This document shows positions 1 through 5,597 of a stretch of 5,799 bases of DNA, in pieces. The notes below the pieces were generated by a model that made no database searches, had not been told where the DNA came from, and saw only the letters and a list, made by a program, of their open reading frames with translations. A program made the translations under genes and the position numbers. The DNA is from JBHEMK01 sp046262635 (GTDB taxonomy: Bacteria > Actinomycetota > Thermoleophilia > Gaiellales > Gaiellaceae): assembly GCA_046262635.1 (NCBI GenBank), contig JBHEMK010000023.1, forward strand, positions 1-5,799. Reading direction: 5' to 3'. Each line of letters starts with the position of its first letter. The first letter of the stretch is position 1.

Positions 1-708
1 TTTGCCAACATGCTCACCCGCCTCTGGGAGAGCGAGCGGCCCGACGTGGTGCTCGTCGCCTGGGACACCCTCTTTGTGCCGACCTACCGGCACGAGGCGT
101 TCGAGGCGTACCAGTCGGGACGCGAGTTCGACGACGCGATCCTAGAGCAGCTGGAGCTCCTGCCCGGGCTCGTCGCCTCGATGGGTTTCGCCTGCGCCAA
201 GGCCGACGGCTACGAGGCCGACGACTTCCTCGCCGCGGCGGCGGCCGCCTGGCCGGGACCGGTGCTCGTCGCAACGTCCGACCGTGACGCGTTCCAGCTC
301 GCAAGCGACCGCGTCACGATCCTCCAGCCGACGAAGGGAGTCACTGAGATCGCGCGCCTCGGTCCCGCCGAGGTCCGGGAGCGCTACGCGGTCGACCCGG
401 AGCAGGTGCCCGACTTCATCGCGTTGCGCGGTGACCCGTCGGACCGGCTTCCCGGCGCCCGCGGCATCGGGCCGAAGAAGGCGGCGGAGATCCTGCGCGA
501 GCACGGCACACTCGAGGCCGCGCTCGACGCGGGCCGCTTCGCCGCCGAGGCCGAAGACCTGCGCCTGTTTCGGCGGATGGCGACGTTGGACTCCTCCGCC
601 CCGCTTCCTGGTCTCGGCAGCCAGATCCCTACCTGGGCGAAGGCGTCCGCTCACGCAAAAGACCTCGGGATGAACCAACTCGCCGAGCGGCTAGCCTCTC
701 TGGCGTGA
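1..708 (+). CDS. Stand-alone 5'-3' exonuclease (PolA N-terminal/FEN-like), 5' partial
   Basis: This is a structure-specific 5'-3' exonuclease/flap endonuclease related to the N-terminal domain of DNA polymerase I. Such enzymes remove RNA primers and 5' flaps in replication and repair. The frame is open to base 1 (F-A-N precedes the ATG at 10), and the family normally has about 40 more N-terminal residues with the first metal-binding Asp, so the true start lies outside the window. Counting from the ATG at 10, the metal-binding motif GYEADD is at 67-72 and SDRDAFQL at 90-97. The helix-3-turn-helix DNA-binding motif GDPSDRLPG...GIGPKKAA is at 141-159. The usual YKANR arch motif reads YQSGR here (34-38). 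The protein stops soon after the exonuclease fold with no polymerase domain, so it is a stand-alone enzyme rather than PolA. Its stop overlaps the next gene's start by 4 bases (GTGA, 705-708). Confidence 0.93.
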   Translation, partial: FANMLTRLWESERPDVVLVAWDTLFVPTYRHEAFEAYQSGREFDDAILEQLELLPGLVASMGFACAKADGYEADDFLAAAAAAWPGPVLVATSDRDAFQLASDRVTILQPTKGVTEIARLGPAEVRERYAVDPEQVPDFIALRGDPSDRLPGARGIGPKKAAEILREHGTLEAALDAGRFAAEAEDLRLFRRMATLDSSAPLPGLGSQIPTWAKASAHAKDLGMNQLAERLASLA

Positions 709-941
709 ACGACTGGCTCTCGCAGCAGGCCGACGCCCTCGCGCTCGCGACTGACTTGCCAGTCAACGTGCTCGAGCTCACCGACGCGGACATGGCGACG
801 ATCCTCGACATCGCGCGCATCGCGGCGCACGAGGGCGGCGAGCGGACGAACGCGCCGCTGCTCTGCTACCTGCTCGGCCTCTGCCGCGCGACGGGGAAGA
901 GCCTCGACGAGCTTGCGGAGCTCGTTCGATCGACGTCCTGA
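705..941 (+). CDS. Small DUF6457-like helical protein
   Basis: This is a 78-residue, soluble, acidic and probably all-helical protein of unknown function. It opens with M-N-D-W-L, has a central DMATILDIARIAAHEGGE stretch (about 30-47) and then NAPLLCYLLGLCRATGKS (49-66). This layout recalls the short actinobacterial DUF6457 domain, in which a WL start is followed by a 'LLDLAREVAHR...RPAAPLTTFLLG'-like pattern. The family assignment is from memory of the pattern and is moderately secure. The GTG at 705 is chosen because it overlaps the exonuclease stop (GTGA) and leaves a full-length domain. There is no good Shine-Dalgarno sequence, which fits translational coupling to the upstream gene. Its own TGA (939-941) in turn overlaps the likely start of the deacetylase. 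DUF6457 proteins are, as I recall, often beside molybdopterin genes, but none is visible here, so its role is open. Confidence 0.75.
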   Translation: MNDWLSQQADALALATDLPVNVLELTDADMATILDIARIAAHEGGERTNAPLLCYLLGLCRATGKSLDELAELVRSTS

Positions 942-1780
942 GCCATCCGGCGCTCGCGCGCCTCCATCCCACCGGAGACCACCCCGAGCGGCCGGAGCGT
1001 GTGCGGGCGCTGCAGGAATCCTTCGCCGACTGGGCCGAGGGAGCGGCGGCAGCGGAGGAGGACGTCCTCCGCTGCCACTCGACCGAGCACGTCGCGCTCC
1101 TGCGCGGGATCACCGACCCGGTCTGGCTCGACGGCGACACGCCCGCCTCGGTGACGAGCTACGAGGCGGCGCTGCTTGCCGCCGGAACTGCGATCGAGGC
1201 GGCGCTCCGCGGGGGCTTCGCGCTGGTGCGGCCGCCCGGGCACCACGCCCTACCGGCGCGCGCGATGGGTTTCTGCCTCCTGAACAACGTGGCGATCGCC
1301 GCGCGAGCGGCGCAGGCGCGGCTCGGGGTCGAGCGGGTGGCGGTGGTCGACTTCGACGTCCATCACGGCAACGGCACCGAGGCGATCTTCCGCGACGACC
1401 ACAGCGTCCTCTTCGTGTCGCTCCACCAATGGCCGCTCTATCCGGGCACGGGCGGCCGCGAGGATCAGCAGGAGACGACGGTGAACGTGCCTCTGCCCGC
1501 GGGCTCGGGCGACGAGGACTATTTCCGGGCCTTCGACCACACCGTCGCCCCCGCGGTCAGACGGTTCGAGCCGGAGCTCGTGCTCGTCTCCGCAGGCTTC
1601 GACGCCCACGACGACGACCCCCTCGCCGGAATGCACGTGACCGAGTGCGGTTTCCGCGAGCTGGCCCGGCGCTGCGCCGCGCTCGGCCCTCGTGTCGCAG
1701 CCGTACTGGAGGGCGGCTACAACCTCGAAACGCTCCCCGGCCTCGTCCACGCAGCGGTGGAAGGCTTCAACACTCGTTGA
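938..1780 (+). CDS. Histone deacetylase family (class II-like) zinc deacetylase
   Basis: This is a zinc hydrolase of the arginase/deacetylase fold. Bacterial members remove acetyl groups from protein lysines, acetylpolyamines or related small amides; the substrate here cannot be read from sequence. Counting from the GTG at 1001, the catalytic His pair is in RPPGHHA (77-83), followed by MGFCLLNN (89-96). The zinc ligands are in DFDVHHGNGT (117-126, D119 and H121) and SAGFDAH (197-203, D201). The transition-state Tyr is in EGGYN (237-241). All are intact. The conserved N-terminal signature HPERPERV ends exactly on the GTG at 1001, so starting there would cut the motif. No ATG, GTG or TTG lies in frame further upstream for over 100 bases. 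The CTG at 938 overlaps the previous gene's stop (CTGA) and gives 280 residues. An alternative is ATC at 929, which sits 8 bases after GGAG (917-920). Identity is sure; the start is not. Confidence 0.93.
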   Translation: MSHPALARLHPTGDHPERPERVRALQESFADWAEGAAAAEEDVLRCHSTEHVALLRGITDPVWLDGDTPASVTSYEAALLAAGTAIEAALRGGFALVRPPGHHALPARAMGFCLLNNVAIAARAAQARLGVERVAVVDFDVHHGNGTEAIFRDDHSVLFVSLHQWPLYPGTGGREDQQETTVNVPLPAGSGDEDYFRAFDHTVAPAVRRFEPELVLVSAGFDAHDDDPLAGMHVTECGFRELARRCAALGPRVAAVLEGGYNLETLPGLVHAAVEGFNTR

Positions 1781-1790
1781 CGATCGGGCA

Positions 1791-1834
1791 CGGTCGGCCT
1801 TGACCGGCCCTCCGCACCACGGACCTGGGGTCCG
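1791..1834 (+). terminator. Candidate terminator hairpins after the deacetylase
   Basis: Two short stems follow the deacetylase stop. CGGTC/GACCG (1791-1795 with 1802-1806) has a 6-base loop. CGGACC/GGTCCG (1820-1825 with 1829-1834) has a 3-base loop. Neither is followed by a T-run, so this is a weak intrinsic terminator of the kind common in high-GC actinobacteria. It would close the exonuclease-DUF6457-deacetylase transcript. Confidence 0.35.
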
Positions 1835-2392
1835 CTCGGCGCTTTGCCGCCCTGACGGCCGGGACCGGCGGTCGGATCGCTGAAGCCGGCGAGGCTCGAT
1901 CGGTGCAGTCAGCGTTGGGCAGCGCGCGATCGAGGACAGCGAGCCTGCAATGCCCCAGTAGCCCATTCGAGCCCACTGGCGGGACCGCTCGCCCGGATCC
2001 CGAACAGGCGCAGGTTGCGCCGCCGGTTTGAAAGCGGTTCCACTGCATCCAACGCGGCTGCCGGCCACCTTTCGACCGGCCGCCAGCGCCGAAATCCGCC
2101 GCCATCTACAGACATGGCGCAGCAGCTGCTTGGCAGCGTCCCGCCGAGCGCCCCGCGCGATAAGCCGTCCTGCTGGGAGGCGCTCGAAGCAGGCAGCCGG
2201 CTTTGGTCAGGGCCAGCTCCTCGACGGTGAGGCATAACCCAAGCCCCTGTGATGCCGGACGTACAACGACGGCGGCCGGCTCCGGGGAGCCGGCCGCCAG
2301 AGGTCATTCGCCATCGCCTCCACCACGTGGAGAGCTGATGACGTCGGTATCGGAAGGCATCCCCATCTCCTCGTGGCTCCGGCCGGGGAATC
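1835..2392. other. Long non-coding gap between deacetylase and response regulator
   Basis: No convincing gene was found here on either strand. Open frames exist, such as a minus frame over 1909-2307, but they are low-complexity Arg/Ser/Pro/Gly-rich translations without recognisable motifs or ribosome binding sites. They look like GC-driven openness. No tRNA, rRNA or transposase remnant was recognised. The stretch does contain a strong hairpin (2271-2298), a CTCCAC/GTGGAG inverted repeat centred on CACGTG (2318-2332), and a tiny open frame with a plausible ribosome site starting at 2338. The sequence could be decayed coding DNA, an unrecognised structured RNA, or a long 3' region of the flanking genes. 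Confidence 0.5.
2271..2298. terminator. Strong 13-bp GC hairpin, candidate terminator
   Basis: GGCGGCCGGCTCC (2271-2283) is followed by GG and then its perfect reverse complement (2286-2298). This allows a 12-bp stem with a CGGG tetraloop. Read on the minus strand, the sequence just after the stem is GTCGTTGT, slightly T-rich; on the plus strand no T-run follows. It therefore fits best as a terminator for the leftward response regulator transcript, lying about 115 bases past its stop. It could also work bidirectionally. Confidence 0.5.
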
Positions 2393-2415
2393 GGCTCACC
2401 CAGAACGGGTGAGTC
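2393..2415 (-). terminator. Hairpin at the response regulator stop codon
   Basis: CTCACCC (2395-2401) and GGGTGAG (2407-2413) form a perfect 7-bp stem around a 5-base loop, extendable to 9 bp through one G-T wobble. On the minus strand the stem begins inside the regulator's TGA stop (2416-2414). This is a plausible first terminator or 3'-end-stabilising stem. No U-tract follows it. Confidence 0.4.
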
Positions 2416-3058
2416 AGCGCCGGGCGACCGAGAGACGCACGAGCGCGTCGCGGCGGGAGGACACGTTGAGCTTGCGGAGCAGGCTCTTCACGTGCGAGCG
2501 CACCGTGTGCTCGGAGATGAACAGGCGCTTCGCGATCTCGTCGGTGCCGAGGTGCTCGTCGAGCAGCAGCAGCACCTCGAGCTCCCTGGCCGAGAGGGCT
2601 GAGGCGATCTCGTCCGGCACGCCGGAGCCGCGGCCGCTGCCGTTGCGCACGCGGTCGAGCAGGCGGCGGGCGACGACGCCCGAGAGGGCGGCCTCTCCCT
2701 GCGCAGCGCCGCGCAGGAAGCCCGCGATCCGCTCGGGGGGCTCGCTTTTCAGCAGGTAGCCGGCCGCCCCACCCTGAATCGCCGTGAGGAGGTTCTCCTC
2801 GGTGCCCGAGGCGGTGAGGACGACGACCTCGCAGTCCGGCGCGGCACTCCGGATCCGCGGCAGCGCGTTCAGGCCGTCGAGGCCGGGCATGGAGAGATCG
2901 AGCAGCACGAGGTCCGGCTGCAGCCGCTCGGCGGCGACGATCGCGGCCTGGCCGTCGGACGCCTCGCCGACAACGTCGAAGCCGTGCTGGTTGAGGAGCG
3001 ACGACAGGGCCTCGCGTGTGAGCGGGTGATCGTCAACGATCAGGATACGCACGTCCAT
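2414..3058 (-). CDS. NarL/LuxR-family DNA-binding response regulator
   Basis: This is a cytoplasmic two-component response regulator that, when phosphorylated, binds DNA as a dimer. The N-terminal receiver domain (about 1-118) has the acidic pair in VDDHPLTRE (about residues 8-16) and the phosphoacceptor Asp in LLDLSMPGLDG (about residue 54). It also has the switch Thr in VLTAS and the conserved Lys in YLLKSEPP. A Gly/Ser-rich linker (about 139-147) leads to a C-terminal LuxR-type helix-turn-helix. In that domain SARELEVLLLL, TDEIAKRLFISEHTVRSHVK and LLRKLNVSSR are textbook. The length of 214 residues is typical. The ATG at 3058 is preferred because AAGGGG (3069-3064) lies 5 bases upstream; a GTG at 3061 would sit too close to it. 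The gene is head-to-head with a HisKA_3 kinase, 44 bp between starts, so that kinase is the likely partner. All phosphorylation residues are present. Confidence 0.96.
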   Translation of the reverse strand: MDVRILIVDDHPLTREALSSLLNQHGFDVVGEASDGQAAIVAAERLQPDLVLLDLSMPGLDGLNALPRIRSAAPDCEVVVLTASGTEENLLTAIQGGAAGYLLKSEPPERIAGFLRGAAQGEAALSGVVARRLLDRVRNGSGRGSGVPDEIASALSARELEVLLLLDEHLGTDEIAKRLFISEHTVRSHVKSLLRKLNVSSRRDALVRLSVARR

Positions 3059-3070
3059 CACTGCCCCTTA

Positions 3071-3092
3071 TCGGCAGGAAGTTTCCTGCCGA
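3071..3092. promoter_or_regulatory. 22-bp palindrome between divergent kinase and regulator starts
   Basis: Ten-base arms TCGGCAGGAA and TTCCTGCCGA are perfect inverted repeats around a 2-base GT centre. They occupy half of the 44-bp spacer between the regulator ATG (3058, minus) and the kinase GTG (3103, plus), almost exactly at its middle. The position and dyad symmetry suit a dimeric LuxR-type regulator binding its own operator and controlling both genes. Because it sits just upstream of both ribosome sites, it could also form a 5'-UTR hairpin on either transcript. Its function is inferred; the symmetry is seen directly. Confidence 0.6.
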
Positions 3093-3102
3093 ATAGAGGG
3101 AG

Positions 3103-4491
3103 GTGCAAAAGAACAACCGCAACGAGTTCCAGGCTTGGCTCTGGGGCCAGATCCTGCTCGTGGGGCTGCTCGGTGCCACCCTGGCCCTGATCCTGGTCTA
3201 TCCGACCTTGCACACGACGTACGACCTGCCCCGCCTCCGGCTCGTCCTCCAGACGACGATGGCGCTCGCCGGCGGCCTCGTTGCGCTGCTCGCCGGGGTC
3301 CGCTTCTCGGTCGAGGGCCGGCGGCTCGACCTGCTGCTCTGCATGGGCTTTCTCGTCCAGAGTGCTTCGGCGATGGCGTTCCAGATCGGTCCGACGCTCG
3401 GCCGGACACCGCTCGCCGCGCCCGAGGCATGGAGCGCGATCATCGGCGGCCTGCTCGGCCTGGCACTGATCGCGGCCGCCCCGTTCACGAGGGGCCGCAG
3501 CAAGTCGCGCGGGCGGGCGCTGGGAAACTCGATCGTCGGCGCCCTGGTGGCGCTCTTCATCACCTGGTTCTTCCTCAACTCGATCGACCGCTCGCTGCCG
3601 CTGCTCACGCCGTCGCACGATCTCGGCCAGCCGTATCAGCTGACCGCGGTCCTGTCCCTGTGGGCCCTGCTCAACTTGCTGGCGCTCGTCGGATTCGGCG
3701 AGCGCTTCCGCAAGCACGGCGAGGACATGGATCGCTGGCTCGCGCTCGGCTCGACCCTAATGCTGTTCGCGGCGCTCCACCAGGTCTTCCTGCCGCTGCT
3801 CGCGAGCACCTATGTCACGCAGGGAGACTTCCTGCGCATGCTCGCCTACGCCCTCCTGCTCGTCGGGGCCTGGCGCGCGATTCGCTTCGCGGAGTTCGGG
3901 CGTGCCGTCGCGGAGGAGCGCGCCCGGGTCGCGCGCGAGATCCACGACGGTCTCGCGCAGTACCTCTTCGCGGTCTCGGCGCACGCGAGCATGCTGGAGG
4001 CCGGCGCACCACTGGCAGAGACCCTGCCGCGCCTCAAGGCGGCGGCCGTCGCTGCGCAGCAGGAAGCTCGGTTCGCGATCCTCGCTCTCTCGTCGGCCTC
4101 CGGCCACGCACCCTTCGACGCGGCGCTTCGGCGCTATGTCGAGTTCGTCACGGCGGACGGGAAGCTCGAGGTGGACGTTGAGGTGGACACCTCGGTCCGC
4201 CTCGCGCCCGACGAGCAGATCGAGATCTTCCGGATCGTCCAGGAGGGACTCGGGAACGTCCACAGGCACGCGAACGCTCGGAGGGCCGAGGTGATCATCG
4301 GCGAACGCCCTCATGGGGAGCGGTTCGTCACAATCCGCGACGACGGCGACGGATTCGAGGGCGAGACCGACGACAGCGGCCAGGGCCTGAAGAACATGCG
4401 CTCGCGCGCCGAGTCAATCGAGGGCGGCTTCACCCTGAGCTCGGATCCCGGCCGGGGAACCGCCCTCGAGGTGGTGCTCCGCACCGGTTAG
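3103..4491 (+). CDS. Eight-span membrane sensor histidine kinase (HisKA_3/NarX-type core)
   Basis: This is a membrane-bound histidine kinase, the likely partner of the divergent NarL-type regulator. The N-terminal sensor has about eight hydrophobic spans, near residues 12-34, 52-68, 76-96, 111-128, 143-161, 180-198, 212-234 and 243-260. It has no obvious large extracellular domain or PAS/GAF domain, so the ligand is unknown and probably sensed in or near the membrane. The HisKA_3 dimerisation helix carries phosphoacceptor His281 in AREIHDGLAQ. The HDxxxQ pattern (281-286) is associated with dual kinase/phosphatase action in this family. The ATPase domain shows the N-box EGLGNVHRHA (381-390, N385), DDGDGF (413-418), GQGLKNMRSR (426-435) and GRGTALEVVL at the end. 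The GTG at 3103 is the first start after an in-frame TAG at 3094, and it follows AGAGGGAG closely. The next ATG would remove span 1. Confidence 0.95.
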   Translation: MQKNNRNEFQAWLWGQILLVGLLGATLALILVYPTLHTTYDLPRLRLVLQTTMALAGGLVALLAGVRFSVEGRRLDLLLCMGFLVQSASAMAFQIGPTLGRTPLAAPEAWSAIIGGLLGLALIAAAPFTRGRSKSRGRALGNSIVGALVALFITWFFLNSIDRSLPLLTPSHDLGQPYQLTAVLSLWALLNLLALVGFGERFRKHGEDMDRWLALGSTLMLFAALHQVFLPLLASTYVTQGDFLRMLAYALLLVGAWRAIRFAEFGRAVAEERARVAREIHDGLAQYLFAVSAHASMLEAGAPLAETLPRLKAAAVAAQQEARFAILALSSASGHAPFDAALRRYVEFVTADGKLEVDVEVDTSVRLAPDEQIEIFRIVQEGLGNVHRHANARRAEVIIGERPHGERFVTIRDDGDGFEGETDDSGQGLKNMRSRAESIEGGFTLSSDPGRGTALEVVLRTG

Positions 4492-4522
4492 ACGGGAGGA
4501 CCCGTGGCGCCCGCCCGGGCGG
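4492..4522 (+). terminator. Candidate terminator after the kinase
   Basis: Directly after the kinase TAG, ACGGG (4492-4496) and CCCGT (4501-4505) form a 5-bp stem closed by an AGGA tetraloop. The 12-base perfect palindrome CCGCCCGGGCGG follows at 4511-4522. There is no T-run. This is a modest candidate terminator only. Confidence 0.3.
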
Positions 4523-4800
4523 ACATCCGGTCGCTCGGGCGGAGAGCGGCCGGCGTCCGCGCATCTGTCATCGGTGCCGAAGACGTCCGGTGCAGCGACA
4601 GGCGGAGACGCCGCCCGTTGCTGGACGACGGTGCCGGAGTGGCTCGAGATCGGCGTCCGCTCGGTACGCCTCGCCCAGCCTGGGCCCGGACGCTGTTCGA
4701 GCGGCAGACGCCCCCGACGACGCGACGCGGTTCGAGAGTCGCGGGCGGTGGCCGACGGCGGCAGCAGCCGAAGCGTGCCCGCAGACGGTAGGTTCGGTCG
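4523..4800. other. Spacer upstream of the GST gene, no gene recognised
   Basis: About 280 bases hold no supported gene. Translations are Arg/Ser-rich with no motif and no ribosome site. A short inverted repeat GCCCAG/CTGGGC lies near 4674-4686. The promoter of the downstream transferase should be in this spacer, but I see no convincing -10/-35 pair. One part near 4630-4760 superficially resembles tRNA fragments but does not fold as a tRNA. Confidence 0.45.
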
Positions 4801-5400
4801 ATGCTCCTCTTCGACAGTCCGGTCTCGGGCAACTGTTACAAGGTGCGCCTGCTGTTCGCGCAGCTCGGGATCTCCTACGAGCGGCGCACAGTCGACGTCG
4901 TCGACCGCTCGAACCGCGCCGAGCTGCTCGGCGACCTGAACCCATCGCTACGAGTTCCCACGCTCGTCCTCGACGACGGACGGTCGATCGGTGAGTCCGG
5001 TGCGATCCTCTGGTACTTCGGCGAGGGGACGCCCTTCGTTCCGAGCGATCCGTACGAGCGCGCGCAGGTGCTGCAATGGATGTTCTTCGAGCAGTACGAC
5101 CTCGAGCCCTCGATCGCCGTCGTGCGCTTCTGGCGCGCCTACTCGGGTCAGCCGGAGGCGTTCGAGGATCGTCTGGAAGAACGTACCGCTGCGGGCGATC
5201 GAGCGCTTGCCGCCCTGGAGAAGCATTTCGGGTCTCGTCAGTGGGCGGTCGGCCCGGCGATGACGCTCGCGGACATCGCGCTCTACGCCTACACCCACGT
5301 GGCCGGCGAAGGCGGATTCGAACTCGAGAGGTACCCCGCCGTCACGAAGTGGCTCGGCCGCGTCGCGTCGCACCCGGGGCACGTTCCGATCGACGCCTGA
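4801..5400 (+). CDS. Glutathione S-transferase family protein
   Basis: This is a soluble transferase-fold protein of 199 residues, close to the usual GST length of 200-220. Residues 1-76 form the thioredoxin-like domain. SPVSGNCYK (6-14) is at the catalytic position, with Ser9 or Cys12 as candidate active residues. The conserved cis-proline is in RVPTL (51-55, P53). The glutathione gamma-glutamyl-binding Glu-Ser pair is in GESGAILWYF (64-73). The helical C-terminal domain includes WAVGPAMTLADIALYAY, the conserved fold-nucleating N-capping region, and ends in a YPAVTKWLGRVASHPG pattern. The ATG at 4801 follows TAGG (4789-4792) by 8 bases and gives the normal domain start. Family membership is clear. 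The substrate, and whether the thiol cofactor is glutathione, are not: many actinobacteria use mycothiol instead. It stands alone, flanked by spacers, with a hairpin just downstream. Confidence 0.94.
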   Translation: MLLFDSPVSGNCYKVRLLFAQLGISYERRTVDVVDRSNRAELLGDLNPSLRVPTLVLDDGRSIGESGAILWYFGEGTPFVPSDPYERAQVLQWMFFEQYDLEPSIAVVRFWRAYSGQPEAFEDRLEERTAAGDRALAALEKHFGSRQWAVGPAMTLADIALYAYTHVAGEGGFELERYPAVTKWLGRVASHPGHVPIDA

Positions 5401-5429
5401 CGCGACTCACGGGCGGCCCGCAAGCCCGA

Positions 5430-5445
5430 GGCCGCAGATGCGGCC
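5430..5445 (+). terminator. Short hairpin 30 bases after the GST stop
   Basis: GGCCGC (5430-5435) and GCGGCC (5440-5445) form a perfect 6-bp stem with an AGAT loop, closable to 7 bp by an A-T pair. It lies just downstream of the transferase gene without a T-run. It is a candidate terminator acting together with the larger hairpin further on. Confidence 0.4.
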
Positions 5446-5491
5446 GGCCGGTCAACGCCTGCTCGGCCGACTACAGCGATCTTCGAGGACA

Positions 5492-5550
5492 CCGGACAAC
5501 GCCCCTCGGAGCCCCGCTCCGTGGGGCTCCGAGTAGGCCTGGTTGTCCGG
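5492..5550. terminator. Large two-tier stem-loop between convergent genes
   Basis: The outer arms CCGGACAAC (5492-5500) and GTTGTCCGG (5542-5550) pair perfectly over 9 bp. Inside them CTCGGAGCCCC (5505-5515) and GGGGCTCCGAG (5523-5533) pair perfectly over 11 bp around a 7-base loop. A further GCC/GGC match (5501-5503 with 5536-5538) can bridge the two tiers, leaving small asymmetric bulges. It lies between the plus-strand GST gene and the minus-strand microprotein gene, both of which point at it, so a bidirectional terminator is the simplest reading. A structured small RNA or a REP-like repeat element is also possible. No target-site duplication is seen at its ends. Confidence 0.6.
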
Positions 5551-5597
5551 CGCCCTGCAGCAGTGTCGGCCGCATCGGGGCCGGGCGGCGGCAGGTC

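Noticed and set aside
913..1803. 296-codon plus-strand frame over the deacetylase
   Set aside because: It is out of frame with the HDAC motifs and low complexity; the zinc-ligand motifs are all in the other frame.
1250..2068. Long open frame on the minus strand over the deacetylase
   Set aside because: It is antisense to a clear enzyme gene, rich in Arg/Gly/Ala with no motif, and explained by high GC content.
1909..2307. 132-codon minus-strand frame in the gap
   Set aside because: It has no family motif, no ribosome site and passes through the strong hairpin at 2271-2298; GC-driven openness is the simpler reading.
3058..3717. Long Glu/Arg/Gln-rich minus-strand open frame over the kinase
   Set aside because: It is a shadow of the kinase's membrane-span codons read backwards, with no ribosome site, and the kinase is unambiguous.
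3135..4181. 348-codon plus-strand frame inside the kinase
   Set aside because: It is a +1 shadow with an Arg/Ala/Pro-rich low-complexity translation; the kinase frame carries every conserved motif.
4630..4765. tRNA-like fragments (GGTGCCGGAGTGG..., later GGTTCGA flanked by a GCGAC/GTCGC pair)
   Set aside because: The acceptor ends are not complementary, the TTCGA lies in an 11-base loop rather than a 7-base T-loop, and no anticodon arm fits.
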